64,000 nucleotides of DNA from Streptomyces olivaceoviridis (GTDB lineage Bacteria > Actinomycetota > Actinomycetes > Streptomycetales > Streptomycetaceae). Shown here piece after piece: positions 34,193-43,387 of the stretch; position 1 is the first letter of the stretch; each line of letters begins with the position of its first letter. The notes under the pieces were generated by a model. That model had not been told where the DNA came from. It worked only from the letters and a program-made list of their open reading frames with translations, and ran no database searches. The DNA lies in assembly GCF_014650115.1 (NCBI RefSeq), contig NZ_BMUI01000003.1:434001-498000 (forward strand). The letters run 5' to 3'. The translations under genes were made by a program, and so were the position numbers.

Positions 34193-34924
34193 ATGACCCA
34201 TCCGAACGCCGCGTCGCGCCCCACTCAAGCCGTGGTCCTGGCCGGTGGCCAGGGCTCCCGGCTGCGTCCGTACACCGACGACCGGCCCAAGCCGATGGTC
34301 GAGATCCCCGGTACGGGCACTCCGATCATCGGCCACCAGCTGACCTGGCTGGCCGAGGAAGGTGTGACGGACGTCGTGGTCTCCTGCGGCCACCTCGCCG
34401 ACGTCCTGGAGAAGTGGCTGGACTCGGCCGACCTTCCCGTCTCCGTCACCACCGTCGTGGAGAGCGAGCCCCTCGGCCGCGGCGGCGGTCTGCGGTACGC
34501 GGCGGCCCGGCTGCCCCACCCCGACCGGTCCTGGTACGCCACGAACGGTGACATCTGGACGCGGTTCTCCCTGCGGGACATGGCCGACTTCCACGCCGAG
34601 CGGGACGCCGTGGCCACACTGGCGCTCGCCCGGCCGCGGATCCCGTGGGGAGCCGTGAAGACCGACGGGTTCGGGCACATCACCGACTTCATCGAGGCAC
34701 CGCCGTCGACGTTCGAGATCAACGCGGGTGTCTACGTGTTCTCGCCGGAGTTCGCCTCCCTGCTGCCCGAGCGGGGGGACCACGAGCGGACCACGTTCCC
34801 CCGGCTGGCCCGGGAGAAGAAGCTGGCCGGGTTCCCCATTCCGCAGGGCGCGTACTGGCGGGCCATCGACACGGCGAAGGACCTGACGGAGGCTGCCAAG
34901 GAACTGGCGGCGCTCGGTCGCTGA
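34193..34924 (+). CDS. Sugar-phosphate nucleotidyltransferase
   Basis: A 243-residue NDP-sugar pyrophosphorylase. The N-terminal nucleotide loop is VVLAGGQGSRLRPYTDDRPKPM and the metal/sugar segments are ATNGDIWTRF and FEINAGVYVFSP. It lacks the left-handed beta-helix domain of GlmU- or GlgC-type enzymes, resembling RfbA/HddC-like short forms that make NDP-glucose or NDP-mannose type donors for cell-surface sugars. TACAGT lies 6 nt before the ATG (leaderless). No glycan cluster is adjacent. Confidence 0.85.
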   Translation: MTHPNAASRPTQAVVLAGGQGSRLRPYTDDRPKPMVEIPGTGTPIIGHQLTWLAEEGVTDVVVSCGHLADVLEKWLDSADLPVSVTTVVESEPLGRGGGLRYAAARLPHPDRSWYATNGDIWTRFSLRDMADFHAERDAVATLALARPRIPWGAVKTDGFGHITDFIEAPPSTFEINAGVYVFSPEFASLLPERGDHERTTFPRLAREKKLAGFPIPQGAYWRAIDTAKDLTEAAKELAALGR

Positions 34925-34978
34925 CAGGTCCCCGGGCCCCTGGGCGGGGCCACCGGCCCCGGGTCCCCGAGATCGAAG

Positions 34979-35010
34979 AGGGCCCCGTACCGTTCCCGGT
35001 ACGGGGCCCT
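34979..35010. terminator. Bidirectional terminator between the nucleotidyltransferase and DoxX genes
   Basis: Perfect 13-bp inverted repeat (34979-34991 / 34998-35010) with a 6-nt loop between convergent genes. Confidence 0.88.
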
Positions 35011-35033
35011 GCGCTGTTCCGTGTGCTGTTCCG

Positions 35034-36725
35034 TCAGCCCAGCAGGCCGCCCACCAGGCCCGGCTGTCCCGTGGACGTGCTGCCGCCGCCCGTGGACGTG
35101 CCGCCGCCCGTCGTCGAGCCACCGGTGCTCGTGCCGCCGCCGCCCGTGCTCGTCGGGCCCGCCGTCGTGCTGGGCGCGCCGCCCGTCGTCGGGGACGTCC
35201 GGCGGGGCGGGACCTGGCCCGTGGTGCCCTGGGTCTGGGTCGGGGTCGTGGTGGTGCCTCCGGAGGTGGCCCGGGTCGTGCCCGGGGTCGTCGCCGCCCC
35301 CGAGGGGCTCGCGCCGGCCGTGGCACCGCCGGTCGGGGAGCTGGACGCCGCCGGGGTCCTCTTGTGCCGCGTGCCGGGCTCCTGCGGCAGCGGGGAGCCG
35401 GGGAGCTGATTGCGGGGCGCCTCGCCGGGGCCGGGGACGACCACGCGGCTGGAGTCGCGCACCGCACCGCCCAGCAGGGAGCCGACGAACAGGGTCAGAC
35501 CGACCGTGACGGCCGTGATCAGCGCGCCGCGGCGCAGGACGTAGCGGCGCAGCTCCCAGATGTCGGCGCGGGGGCCGAGGCGGCGCCAGGCGCCGCCCGC
35601 GAGTCGGCCGTCCACGGAGTAGACGGGGGCGCCGGCGATGATCAGCGGGGACCAGGCGGCGAGGTAGATGATGTCCGGGGCGTCGTAGACCGGGACGGTC
35701 TTCCAGCTGACGGTGACGATCAGGGCGGCGGAGAGCATCGCGCCGACGACCGCGGCGACGCGCTGCCAGCAGCCCAGGATCGTCAGGACGCCGACGACGA
35801 CCTGGAGGAAGGCGATGACCAGGCCGGAGCCGACCGGGTGGTGCAGGGCGAACTGGCGCAGCGGCTCGGCGACGTCCCAGGGGTGCAGCGTGTTGAGCCA
35901 GGTGACCATGGAGCCGCGCTTGCCGCCGTCGAAGTAGACGGGGTCGCACAGCTTGCCCATGCCGGCGTAGATGGAGATGAAGCCGAGGAAGATGCGCAGC
36001 GGGAGGAGGACGACGCCGAGGTTGAGCCGGCGGCCGGGGTAGTAGGCGTGCCGGGCCGGGTCGTCGCCCTGGCGCCTGGCGCGGCGCGGGGCGTCGGCGT
36101 CCGCGGCGAGGTCGGTGCCGGGGTCGGTGTCGGCCGGGTAGGTGTCGTACGGCTCGCGGTCGTCGGGGTAGGCGGGGTAGACGGGGTCGTCGTAGGCGCC
36201 GGTGGCCGTGCGCATGTGCGGCAGGAGGCGGGTGCCGTCGGCGCCGGGGGCGGTGCGCTGGTGGCCGACGACGGGGGTCTCGACGGTCAGGTCGCGTCCG
36301 TCGTAGGTGTCGGCGTAGCCCGTCTGGACGCGCGGGATGACCTGGGTGGCGCCGGCCTCGGGCTCGTCGGCGTGGCGGACGCTGCTGCCCCGCACGGCCT
36401 GGAGGAGCCGGTGGGCGCCGGTGTCGTCGGGGGCGGACTTGCCGCTCCACACGACGGGGCGGCGGCGGCCGGTGGCGCCGGCCCGGCCCGCCGTGCCCAC
36501 GACGGGCATCCGGGCGGTGTCCTGGGCGCCGCTCAGATGCCGGGCGATCCGCGGGGATTGGGTGCGCCTGGCCGCCGCGCCCAGCTGCACGCGGAAGCTG
36601 GCGTGATTGACGATGACCTGCGCCGGATCGCTCGGCACCTTCACCATGCTCAGCGCGGGAGCGTCGTCGAATCCCGACGAACGGTCCCCCGTGGGTGTGC
36701 GGGGTGTTCTGGTGTCCACACTCAT
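35034..36725 (-). CDS. DoxX-family membrane protein with long disordered tails
   Basis: A 563-residue protein. Residues 1-235 are cytoplasmic, charged and low-complexity. A DoxX core of four to five transmembrane helices (about 240-420) follows, including LGVVLLPLRIFLGFISIYAGMGK and GLVIAFLQVVVGVLTILG. Another helix precedes an outer tail (about 430-563) of Ser/Thr/Gly/Pro repeats (TSTGGGGTSTGG), suggesting wall penetration. DoxX proteins are linked to oxidative stress and thiosulfate or quinone handling. By memory this matches the S. coelicolor gene beside the msiK region. The repeat-rich tail is prone to length change. Confidence 0.82.
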   Translation of the reverse strand: MSVDTRTPRTPTGDRSSGFDDAPALSMVKVPSDPAQVIVNHASFRVQLGAAARRTQSPRIARHLSGAQDTARMPVVGTAGRAGATGRRRPVVWSGKSAPDDTGAHRLLQAVRGSSVRHADEPEAGATQVIPRVQTGYADTYDGRDLTVETPVVGHQRTAPGADGTRLLPHMRTATGAYDDPVYPAYPDDREPYDTYPADTDPGTDLAADADAPRRARRQGDDPARHAYYPGRRLNLGVVLLPLRIFLGFISIYAGMGKLCDPVYFDGGKRGSMVTWLNTLHPWDVAEPLRQFALHHPVGSGLVIAFLQVVVGVLTILGCWQRVAAVVGAMLSAALIVTVSWKTVPVYDAPDIIYLAAWSPLIIAGAPVYSVDGRLAGGAWRRLGPRADIWELRRYVLRRGALITAVTVGLTLFVGSLLGGAVRDSSRVVVPGPGEAPRNQLPGSPLPQEPGTRHKRTPAASSSPTGGATAGASPSGAATTPGTTRATSGGTTTTPTQTQGTTGQVPPRRTSPTTGGAPSTTAGPTSTGGGGTSTGGSTTGGGTSTGGGSTSTGQPGLVGGLLG

Positions 36726-36840
36726 CTAACCGAGTGACGTGGCGTTAGGACACTGCTTTGACCGCCCGGATGTGTCCGGACCCCGTCAAAGCGGCCCCGA
36801 GCGCCATATAGCCGCCCGAATTACCCCGCAAGGGTGAACT

Positions 36841-36868
36841 TCCGGACGGGCGTTCAAGCCCGCCCGGA
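36841..36868 (-). terminator. Terminator after rlmB
   Basis: Inverted repeat TCCGGACGGGC / GCCCGCCCGGA with a 6-nt loop and one G-T-type pair, just after the rlmB stop codon. Confidence 0.6.
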
Positions 36869-36875
36869 CGGTTGT

Positions 36876-37817
36876 TCAGCTCCGCCTGCGGGCGGCCTCG
36901 TACAGCACGATCCCGGCGGCCACACCCGCGTTGAGCGACTCGGCGCCGCCCGGCATCGGGATGCGGACGCGGAAGTCGCAGGTCTCGCCGACCAGGCGGG
37001 ACAGGCCCTTGCCCTCGCTGCCGACCACGATGGCGACCGGGCCCCCCAGGGCCTCCAGGTCGCCGAGTTCGACCTCGCCGTCCGCCGCCAGGCCGACCAC
37101 CGTGAGGCCGGCCTTCTTGTAGGCCTCCAGGGTCCGGGTGAGGTTGGTGGCACGGGCGACCGGCGTACGGGCGGCCGTACCGGCGGAGGTCTTCCAGGCG
37201 CCGGCGGTCATGCCGGCCGAGCGGCGCTCGGGCACGACCACGCCGTGGCCGCCGAAGGCGGAGACGGAACGGACGACGGCGCCGAGGTTGCGCGGGTCGG
37301 TGACCCCGTCCAGGGCCACGACCAGCGGGTCCTCGCCCTCGTCGGCGGCGGCGTCGAGCAGGTCCTCCGGGTGCGCGTACTCGTACGGCGGGACCTGGAG
37401 GACCAGGCCCTGGTGGTTGAGGCCGTTCGTCATGCGGTCCAGCTCGGGACGCGGGGCCTCCATGAGGTTGATGCCACCGCGCTCGGCGGCGAGCTGGAGG
37501 GCCTCGCGGACGCGCTCGTCGTTGTCGATGAACTGCTGGACGTAGAGGGTGGAGGCCGGGACGCCCTCGCGGAGCGCCTCGACGACCGGGTTGCGCCCCA
37601 CCACCAGCTCGGAGGTGGACCTGCCGCCACCCCGGCGCTGCTGCGTGCGGCCCTGCGCGCGGCGGGTCTTGGCCGCGGCGGCACGCTGCTTGGCGTGCCC
37701 CTTGCGCATCTCGGCGGGCGGGGTCGGACCCTTGCCCTCCAGGCCCCGGCGCCGCTGGCCGCCACTGCCGACCTGCGCGCCCTTCTTGCCGGACATGCGA
37801 CGGTTGTTCGCGGCCAT
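36876..37817 (-). CDS. rlmB: 23S rRNA 2'-O-methyltransferase (TrmH/RlmB family)
   Basis: A 313-residue SPOUT methyltransferase with an actinobacterial N-terminal Arg/Lys-rich extension (1-65) and an L30e-like substrate-binding domain starting [17 protein letters not shown]. The SpoU motifs are [16 protein letters not shown] (motif 1), [14 protein letters not shown] (motif 2) and [22 protein letters not shown] (motif 3), forming the knotted SAM site. It is predicted to methylate a 23S rRNA ribose; related proteins give thiostrepton or micrococcin resistance. Directly downstream of cysS. Confidence 0.9.
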   Translation of the reverse strand: MAANNRRMSGKKGAQVGSGGQRRRGLEGKGPTPPAEMRKGHAKQRAAAAKTRRAQGRTQQRRGGGRSTSELVVGRNPVVEALREGVPASTLYVQQFIDNDERVREALQLAAERGGINLMEAPRPELDRMTNGLNHQGLVLQVPPYEYAHPEDLLDAAADEGEDPLVVALDGVTDPRNLGAVVRSVSAFGGHGVVVPERRSAGMTAGAWKTSAGTAARTPVARATNLTRTLEAYKKAGLTVVGLAADGEVELGDLEALGGPVAIVVGSEGKGLSRLVGETCDFRVRIPMPGGAESLNAGVAAGIVLYEAARRRS

Positions 37818-37862
37818 GACCTACCTGTCTTCGTGAGCTTTCGTACGTACGTCTTATGCAGT

Positions 37863-37888
37863 GTGCCGCCCGGAGGGCCGGGCGGCAC
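37863..37888 (-). terminator. Hairpin between cysS and rlmB
   Basis: Perfect 11-bp inverted repeat (37863-37873 / 37878-37888) with a 4-nt loop, 19 nt past the cysS stop. It may end or attenuate the cysS transcript before rlmB. Confidence 0.75.
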
Positions 37889-37906
37889 AATCGATCAAGC
37901 GGGGCG

Positions 37907-39310
37907 CTAGCGCGGGCCGAGGCTCCAGCGCGGGCCCTGCGGGCTGTCCTCGATGGCCAGCCCGGCCTGGCCGAGCTGGTCGCGGATGGCGTCGGCGGTG
38001 GCCCAGTCCTTGCGGGCGCGGGCGGACTCGCGCTGGTCGAGGACGAGGCGTACCAGGCTGTCGACCACGCCGTTCAGGTCCTCGCCCCGGTCGCCGCCCT
38101 CGCCCGCCCAGTGCGGGTCGAGCGGGTCGAGGCCGAGGACGCCGAGCATGGCCCGCACCTCGGCGAGCCGGGCGACGGCGGCCTCCTTGTCGTCGGCGGC
38201 GAGCGCGCTGTTGCCCTGCCGGACGGTGGTGTGCACGACGGCGAGGGCCTGCGGGACGCCCAGGTCGTCGTCCATCGCCTCGGCGAAGGCGGGCGGGACC
38301 TCGGCGGCCGGCTCGACCGTCTTGCCGGCCAGCTCGGTGACCCGCTGCACGAAGCCCTCGATCCGCCCGAACGCGGACTCGGCCTCGCGCAGGGACTCCT
38401 CGCTGTACTCGATCATCGAGCGGTAGTGCGGGGTGCCCAGGTAGTAGCGCAGCACGACGGGCCGCCACCGCTTGACCATCTCACCGACCAGGACGCTGTT
38501 GCCGAGCGACTTGGACATCTTGTCGCCGGCCATGGTCACCCAGGCGTTGTGCACCCAGTACCGGGCGAAGTCGTCGCCGTAGGCCTTGGCCTGGGCGATC
38601 TCGTTCTCGTGGTGCGGGAAGATCAGGTCGAGGCCGCCGCCGTGGATGTCGAAGGCGCTGCCCAGGTACTTGTGGGCCATGGCCGAGCACTCCAGGTGCC
38701 AGCCGGGGCGGCCCGGTCCCCAGGGGGTCGGCCAGGTCGGCTCGCCCGGCTTCGCCGCCTTCCACATGGCGAAGTCACGCGGGTCCCGCTTGCCGGTCTC
38801 GCCCTCGCCGGACGGCTGGAGCAGGTTGTCCAGCTCCTGCCGGGACAGCTCCAGGTAGTGCGGGAAGGACCGTACGTCGAAGTAGACGTTGCCGTCGGCC
38901 TCATAGGCGTGCCCGCGCTCGATGAGGCCCCGCATCATCTCGACCATCTCGGTGATGTGGCCGGTGGCGCGGGGCTCGTAGGTCGGCGGGAGGCAGCCGA
39001 GGGCTGCGTAGCCCTCGTTGAACGCGCGCTCGTTCTCGTACCCGATCGACCACCAGGGCCGGTTCTGCTCGCGGCTCTTGGTGATGATCTTGTCGTCGAT
39101 GTCGGTGACGTTGCGGATGAACGTCACCTCGTAGCCGCGGTACGCGAACCAGCGGCGCATGATGTCGAAGTTGAGGCCCGAGCGGATGTGGCCGATGTGC
39201 GGTGCCGCCTGCACGGTGGCGCCACAGAGGTAGATCGAGACGCAGCCCGGCTGGAGCGGGGTGAAGTCACGGATCTGCCGGGCGCTGGTGTCGTACAGGC
39301 GAATAGTCAC
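37907..39310 (-). CDS. cysS: Cysteinyl-tRNA synthetase
   Basis: A 467-residue class I aminoacyl-tRNA synthetase. HIGH motif is [11 protein letters not shown] near residue 38, KMSKS is [10 protein letters not shown] near 270, and zinc ligands include Cys29 region (YLCGATVQ), HLECSAMA and [10 protein letters not shown]. The C-terminal anticodon-binding domain distinguishes it from the shorter mycothiol ligase MshC. GTG 39310 is preferred: TACTCT lies 6 nt upstream (leaderless). It lies in the conserved ispD-ispF-cysS-rlmB neighbourhood. Confidence 0.95.
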   Translation of the reverse strand: MTIRLYDTSARQIRDFTPLQPGCVSIYLCGATVQAAPHIGHIRSGLNFDIMRRWFAYRGYEVTFIRNVTDIDDKIITKSREQNRPWWSIGYENERAFNEGYAALGCLPPTYEPRATGHITEMVEMMRGLIERGHAYEADGNVYFDVRSFPHYLELSRQELDNLLQPSGEGETGKRDPRDFAMWKAAKPGEPTWPTPWGPGRPGWHLECSAMAHKYLGSAFDIHGGGLDLIFPHHENEIAQAKAYGDDFARYWVHNAWVTMAGDKMSKSLGNSVLVGEMVKRWRPVVLRYYLGTPHYRSMIEYSEESLREAESAFGRIEGFVQRVTELAGKTVEPAAEVPPAFAEAMDDDLGVPQALAVVHTTVRQGNSALAADDKEAAVARLAEVRAMLGVLGLDPLDPHWAGEGGDRGEDLNGVVDSLVRLVLDQRESARARKDWATADAIRDQLGQAGLAIEDSPQGPRWSLGPR

Positions 39311-39432
39311 CACTCCAGAGTAGTGGGCCCCGGGCAGTGCCATGCGCCTTCCCACCAGGAAGCCGCCTCACCGTGCCGCCTCACCGCGGGGCCGGGCCCC
39401 GCCACCTTCCCCGGGCAGGCCCAGCCCTCACC

Positions 39433-39837
39433 TCACAACCGCCCGACCACCTTCCGCGGGCGGATCCGCACCACCACCCGCTCGGCGTCCTGGCTCGACG
39501 CCGGGTTGAAGTCGGCGTAGTCCTTGCCGGTGTACTTGCGGCTGAGGTCGTCGATGAGTTCCTGGCCGCCCTCGGTCGTGGTCTCGGCGGTGCCGCGGAT
39601 CTCGGCGTACTCGTAGGGCTCGTCGGGGTTGAGGACGACGACCGTCACCCGGGGCTCGCGCTCCAGGTTGTGGTACTTGCGGCGGTCGACCGTCGTGGAG
39701 ATCAGGAGGTCGTCGCCGTCACGCTTCACCCAGACCGGGGACATCTGCGGGCTGCCGTCGGGCTGGACGGTGCCGAAGACGACGAACACCTTGCCGTCGA
39801 GCACGGACTTCAGGCGGTCGGACAGTACGGCGGACAT
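39433..39837 (-). CDS. PPOX-class F420-dependent oxidoreductase family protein
   Basis: A 134-residue split-barrel flavin/F420-binding protein. FVVFGTVQPDGSPQMSPVWVKRDGDD and RRKYHNLEREPRVTVVVLNPDEPYEY are characteristic of the Rv1155-like family, many of which use F420 for biliverdin or quinone reduction. GGAGGGG lies 6 nt before the ATG at 39837. It is inserted between ispF and cysS on the same strand. Substrate unknown. Confidence 0.85.
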   Translation of the reverse strand: MSAVLSDRLKSVLDGKVFVVFGTVQPDGSPQMSPVWVKRDGDDLLISTTVDRRKYHNLEREPRVTVVVLNPDEPYEYAEIRGTAETTTEGGQELIDDLSRKYTGKDYADFNPASSQDAERVVVRIRPRKVVGRL

Positions 39838-39894
39838 GGGCACCCCTCCGGAGTACACGATCACTGGTGGTCGTGTGGGTACCCTGCCACGCCG

Positions 39895-40392
39895 TCAGCT
39901 CACACGCACCACGAGTGCCGTGGCCACCGCCATCAGCCCCTCCTCGCGGCCCGGGAAGCCCAGCCCGTCCGTCGTGGCGCCGGAGACCGACACGGGCGCG
40001 CCGGCCGCCTCGGAGAGGATCTTCTGCGCCTCGTCGCGCCGCTTGCCGATCTTCGGGCGGGGCCCGATCACCTGGACGGCGACGTTGCCGACGGTGAAGC
40101 CCGCCGCGCGCACGATCCGGGCGGCCTCGGTGAGCAGGGTGACCCCGGACGCGCCGGACCACTCGGGGCGGCCGGTGCCGAAGTGCTGTCCCAGGTCACC
40201 GAGCCCGGCGGCGGAGAAGAGGGCGTTGCAGGCCGCGTGGGCGACGACGTCGGCGTCGGAGTGGCCGGCCAGGCCGGGCCCCTCGCCCTCCCACTTCAGG
40301 CCCGCGCACCACAGCTCGCGGCCCTCCTCGAAGGCGTGGATGTCGGTGCCGATGCCGACCTGGGGAAGCACGAAGCCGGCCTCAGAAGCCAT
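39895..40392 (-). CDS. ispF: 2-C-methyl-D-erythritol 2,4-cyclodiphosphate synthase
   Basis: A 165-residue enzyme of the MEP isoprenoid pathway. The metal ligands are in [14 protein letters not shown] and [19 protein letters not shown], and the C-terminal ATTTD-like [17 protein letters not shown] is intact. It overlaps the end of ispD by 11 nt, so the two are translationally coupled and act in the same pathway, though not in consecutive steps (IspE lies between). Confidence 0.95.
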   Translation of the reverse strand: MASEAGFVLPQVGIGTDIHAFEEGRELWCAGLKWEGEGPGLAGHSDADVVAHAACNALFSAAGLGDLGQHFGTGRPEWSGASGVTLLTEAARIVRAAGFTVGNVAVQVIGPRPKIGKRRDEAQKILSEAAGAPVSVSGATTDGLGFPGREEGLMAVATALVVRVS

Positions 40393-41134
40393 CGGTCAGC
40401 CTCCTGCGGGCCAGGACCGCCTCGGCGAGGATCAGGTCGAGGGGGCGGGTGACCTTGAACGCCTCCTCGTGGCCGGGGACGGCCACGACGGGCAGCCCCA
40501 GCTGCTCCACCATGCTCGCGTCGTCGGTGACGTTCTCGGTGACGCTCTCGTGGGCGCGGACCAGGGTCGCCCGGTCGAAGCCCTGCGGGGTCTGGACGGC
40601 CCGCAGCCGCGCCCGGTCGGGGGTGGCGACGACCGGTTCCGGGTCGTCGGCCACGGCCGCGGGCTCGACCTCCTTGACCGTGTCGGCCAGCGGCAGCGCG
40701 GGCACCACGGCGGGGGCGCCGTCGCGTACGGCCTCGATGACCGCGTCCACCGTGTCGACCGGGACCAGCGGCCGGGCCGCGTCGTGGACGAGGACGATCC
40801 GGTAGTGCGACGGCAGGGCGTCCAGGCCGATGCGGACCGACTCCTGGCGCGACTGGCCGCCGGGGACGACCTGGAAGTCCGTCCTCTCCGGCAGCGCGTG
40901 CGCGTCGAGCAGGGACTTGACCTCGGCGGCGCCGTCCGGCGGGGCCACGACGATCACCAGCGAGACATGGCGGGACGCGGCGAGGGCGCGGACCGCGTGG
41001 ACGAGCATGGGTGTGCCGTTCAGCGCGCGGAGCGCCTTGGGGGCGCCCGGACCGAGCCGTACGCCCCGGCCGGCGGCCGGAATCACGGCGGCGACGGGGG
41101 TCTGCGCGGGCGTGGGGCGCGATTCGTCAGACAT
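40382..41134 (-). CDS. ispD: 2-C-methyl-D-erythritol 4-phosphate cytidylyltransferase
   Basis: A 250-residue CTP-dependent nucleotidyltransferase. The nucleotide loop is [20 protein letters not shown], with the conserved [26 protein letters not shown] and [11 protein letters not shown] segments. It makes CDP-methylerythritol in the plastid-type isoprenoid route. Coupled to ispF. An upstream 340-nt gap separates it from carD. Confidence 0.95.
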   Translation of the reverse strand: MSDESRPTPAQTPVAAVIPAAGRGVRLGPGAPKALRALNGTPMLVHAVRALAASRHVSLVIVVAPPDGAAEVKSLLDAHALPERTDFQVVPGGQSRQESVRIGLDALPSHYRIVLVHDAARPLVPVDTVDAVIEAVRDGAPAVVPALPLADTVKEVEPAAVADDPEPVVATPDRARLRAVQTPQGFDRATLVRAHESVTENVTDDASMVEQLGLPVVAVPGHEEAFKVTRPLDLILAEAVLARRRLTDGF

Positions 41135-41473
41135 CGGTTCCTGTCAGGTTTGTGTGCTCGACCTAGGTGGGTATGGCCTGGAGGAGTGCGGGCGCGACGC
41201 CTTGACCGGACCCTTTCCGTGACCCTGGTCGAGCCGTCCGCCCGGGCGGCACATCGAGTACCGGCACTTCGGGTACCGGGGGATCGAGTATCGACCGGGA
41301 ATCGATTATCGGGGGATCGCGTGTAGGGGGGCTGGTCCACAGGCTTGCCGAGGAGCACCCGCTGTGGGGAAGCAACATGCCGCAGCGCCCGGCGACAGGA
41401 TCAGTGTCATCGGGCACCGCGGCATTTCAGTGTGCTGAGCGTGCCGGAAGCGAAGGTTCGCCGCCGTTGCGCG
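41135..41473. other. Intergenic region carD-ispD with short imperfect repeats
   Basis: No gene seen. Three to four copies of an 11-mer ATCGAGTACCG-like unit occur at 41253-41263, 41283-41293, 41302-41312 and weakly 41316-41326. They might be operators or remains of slippage. The ispD promoter must lie in this region. Confidence 0.35.
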
Positions 41474-41956
41474 TCAGGAGGCGAGCACCTCGTCGAGCAG
41501 GGCCTCGGCCTTGTCCTCGTTCGTGTTCTCCGCGAGAGCCAGCTCGCTCACCAGGATCTGGCGGGCCTTGGCGAGCATGCGCTTCTCACCGGCGGACAGT
41601 CCGCGCTCGCGCTCGCGACGCCACAGGTCACGCACGACTTCCGCGACCTTGATGACATCGCCGGAGGCGAGCTTCTCCAGGTTTGCCTTGTAGCGACGGG
41701 ACCAGTTCGTGGGCTCCTCGGCGTACGGCGCGCGCAGCACCTCGAAGACCCGGTCCAGCCCGTCCTGACCGACCACATCACGCACGCCGACGAACTCCGC
41801 ATTGTCCGCTGGCACACGTACCGTCAGGTCACCCTGGGCGACCTTCAGCACCAAGTAGGTCTTGTCCACGCCTTTGATCTGGCGAGTTTCGATGGCCTCG
41901 ATCAGCGCGGCCCCGTGATGGGGATAGACCACGGTGTCGCCAACCTTGAACGTCAT
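41474..41956 (-). CDS. carD: CarD-family RNA-polymerase-binding regulator
   Basis: A 160-residue essential-type CarD/CdnL protein that binds the RNA polymerase beta lobe and stabilises open complexes, notably at rRNA promoters. The N-terminal Tudor-like RNAP-interaction domain starts [22 protein letters not shown]; the C-terminal helical DNA-binding domain includes [17 protein letters not shown] and [20 protein letters not shown] with the minor-groove Trp. GAAGGGG precedes the ATG. It lies upstream of ispD as in other actinobacteria. Confidence 0.93.
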   Translation of the reverse strand: MTFKVGDTVVYPHHGAALIEAIETRQIKGVDKTYLVLKVAQGDLTVRVPADNAEFVGVRDVVGQDGLDRVFEVLRAPYAEEPTNWSRRYKANLEKLASGDVIKVAEVVRDLWRRERERGLSAGEKRMLAKARQILVSELALAENTNEDKAEALLDEVLAS

Positions 41957-42582
41957 GTGACAGGTACCCCTTCCGTGGCTATCCAGGGTAACACGGATAC
42001 GGCGTCTTCTGAATGGCGTTTTCGCAGGTCAGGGCATATCTCAGGGCTTGACAACAGCAACCGGAACGTGCTGCGGGGAGCCTCCGGAACCGGGTATTCG
42101 CAGGTGGGAGGGGCTCTCCGAGCGAGGTGAAACACGTACGTCACACGCCCCGGGGGGTCGTTCCAAGTGGCGGAACATCCTGATTTGTCCGGCCTCAAGC
42201 GTGCGACTTCCGCTACTCCGTTCGGTGGCCATGGTCGGATGCGAGACGAATCCGGAATTGATCAACGGCTGCCGGAGGGGTGCTCCGTGATCAATATCGG
42301 GGGAGCTCGCACATTCCTTCACGGACATTTTGCGAGCGTCGTTGTGAGGGGCCGAGAGGGGGTCGCCGTCGCGTTATGTGAATGACAGACCAGTGGCTCC
42401 GCAATGTCACCGCGGAGCCGCGTGGGCCGCGCGGAGTACCCCCAGCAGGAGGGAAGCCCGGGGCCAGGGGGAGGGTCGGGTGCGACGCCGCCGGAACGGC
42501 TCGGTAGCCTGAAGTCGCTGACAGACACTTAGGGCGGCTTTACAAGGGGAGCCGCCCGCGCGTTCAAGGAGTTGCCGCCGCC
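41957..42582. other. 626-nt non-coding region upstream of carD and the lipoprotein gene
   Basis: No frame shows coding bias, and the stretch 42010-42390 is visibly AT-richer than its surroundings. It holds an imperfect long inverted repeat (ATTGATCAACGG at 42256-42267 and CCGTGATCAAT at 42285-42295), a perfect 8-bp hairpin at 42395-42419 and another at 42533-42556. A TTGACA occurs at 42049. It must contain divergent promoters and could encode a small RNA. Confidence 0.4.
42533..42556 (+). other. Leader hairpin before the lipoprotein gene
   Basis: Perfect 8-bp stem GGGCGGCT / AGCCGCCC with an 8-nt loop, 26 nt before the start codon. It could attenuate or stabilise the mRNA. Confidence 0.4.
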
Positions 42583-43266
42583 GTGAGCAGCAGCCTTCGA
42601 CGCGGCGCCCTCGCCGCCTCCGCCATCGTCTTCTCGATCGCCTCGCTCGCCGCCTGCGGCGCCGGAAACAACGCCCAGACCCTGGAGGTCAAGCCGGACA
42701 ACGCGGCGACCAGCGTGGGTGACATCAAGGTCCAGAACGCTCTGGTCATCACGCAGCCCGATCTCCAGTCGACGGGCCCCGCGGTGATCTCCGCGACCCT
42801 GTTCAACTCCGGGAGCACCGACCAGACCCTCCAGTCGATCACCCTGGACGGCAGCGGGACGTCCGCCGAGCTGAAGCCCGCCAAGGGCCAGAGCCTGACC
42901 GTTCCCGCGCACGGCTCGCTGATCCTCGGCGGCAAGGACAACGCGTCCGCGACGCTGCCCAGTGGCCGTGAGGCCGTCCAGGACGGCAACGCCCAGAAGA
43001 TCACCTTCACCTTCAGCAAGACCGGCAAGGTGAGCCTGCGCGCCTTCGTCGTCCCGGCCACCAGCTACTTCGACAAGTGGGGCCCGAGCCAGGTCCCGTC
43101 CGCCCCGGCCGGCGCCGGCGGCGCCACGGCCACCCCGTCCGGCAGCGCGAGCGCGTCCGGCAGCGGCAAGCCGGCAAGCGGCCACGGGTCGAGCCCGTCG
43201 GCCACCGCGTCCGGTGCGGCCGTCACCCCGCACGACTCGGCGTCGGCCTCGGCCGCCGGCCACTGA
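42583..43266 (+). CDS. Lipoprotein with PCu(A)C/DUF461-like domain
   Basis: A 227-residue lipoprotein: signal peptide with lipobox SLAAC (residue 20-24), a beta-sandwich domain (about 30-165; IKVQNALVITQPD, ATLFNSGSTDQTLQSITLDG) and a Ser/Ala/Gly/Pro tail (170-227). The domain resembles copper-chaperone PCu(A)C-related DUF461 proteins, but the H/M copper ligands are not evident, so metal binding is uncertain. GTG 42583 is used. It lies convergent to phoP with a very strong terminator between. Confidence 0.75.
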   Translation: MSSSLRRGALAASAIVFSIASLAACGAGNNAQTLEVKPDNAATSVGDIKVQNALVITQPDLQSTGPAVISATLFNSGSTDQTLQSITLDGSGTSAELKPAKGQSLTVPAHGSLILGGKDNASATLPSGREAVQDGNAQKITFTFSKTGKVSLRAFVVPATSYFDKWGPSQVPSAPAGAGGATATPSGSASASGSGKPASGHGSSPSATASGAAVTPHDSASASAAGH

Positions 43267-43271
43267 CCAGC

Positions 43272-43319
43272 CGTATGCCGAAGGGCGGCACCCGTGCGGG
43301 TGCCGCCCTTCGGCATACG
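43272..43319. terminator. Very strong bidirectional terminator
   Basis: Perfect 22-bp inverted repeat (43272-43293 / 43298-43319) with a 4-nt loop between the convergent lipoprotein and phoP genes. Confidence 0.92.
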
Positions 43320-43346
43320 TACGAGCGCTCACCCATCTACGAGCGC

Positions 43347-43387
43347 TTACGGATTGCGGATTACGGATTACCGTTTACGGTTTACGG
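43347..43387. repeat. Tandem heptamer repeats ending in the phoP stop codon
   Basis: Six 6-7-bp units of the type TTACGGA, TTGCGGA, TTACGGA, TTACCG, TTTACGG, TTTACGG. The last unit covers the phoP stop codon (43382-43384). A decamer TACGAGCGCT is also repeated just before (43319-43328 and 43338-43347). Confidence 0.75.
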
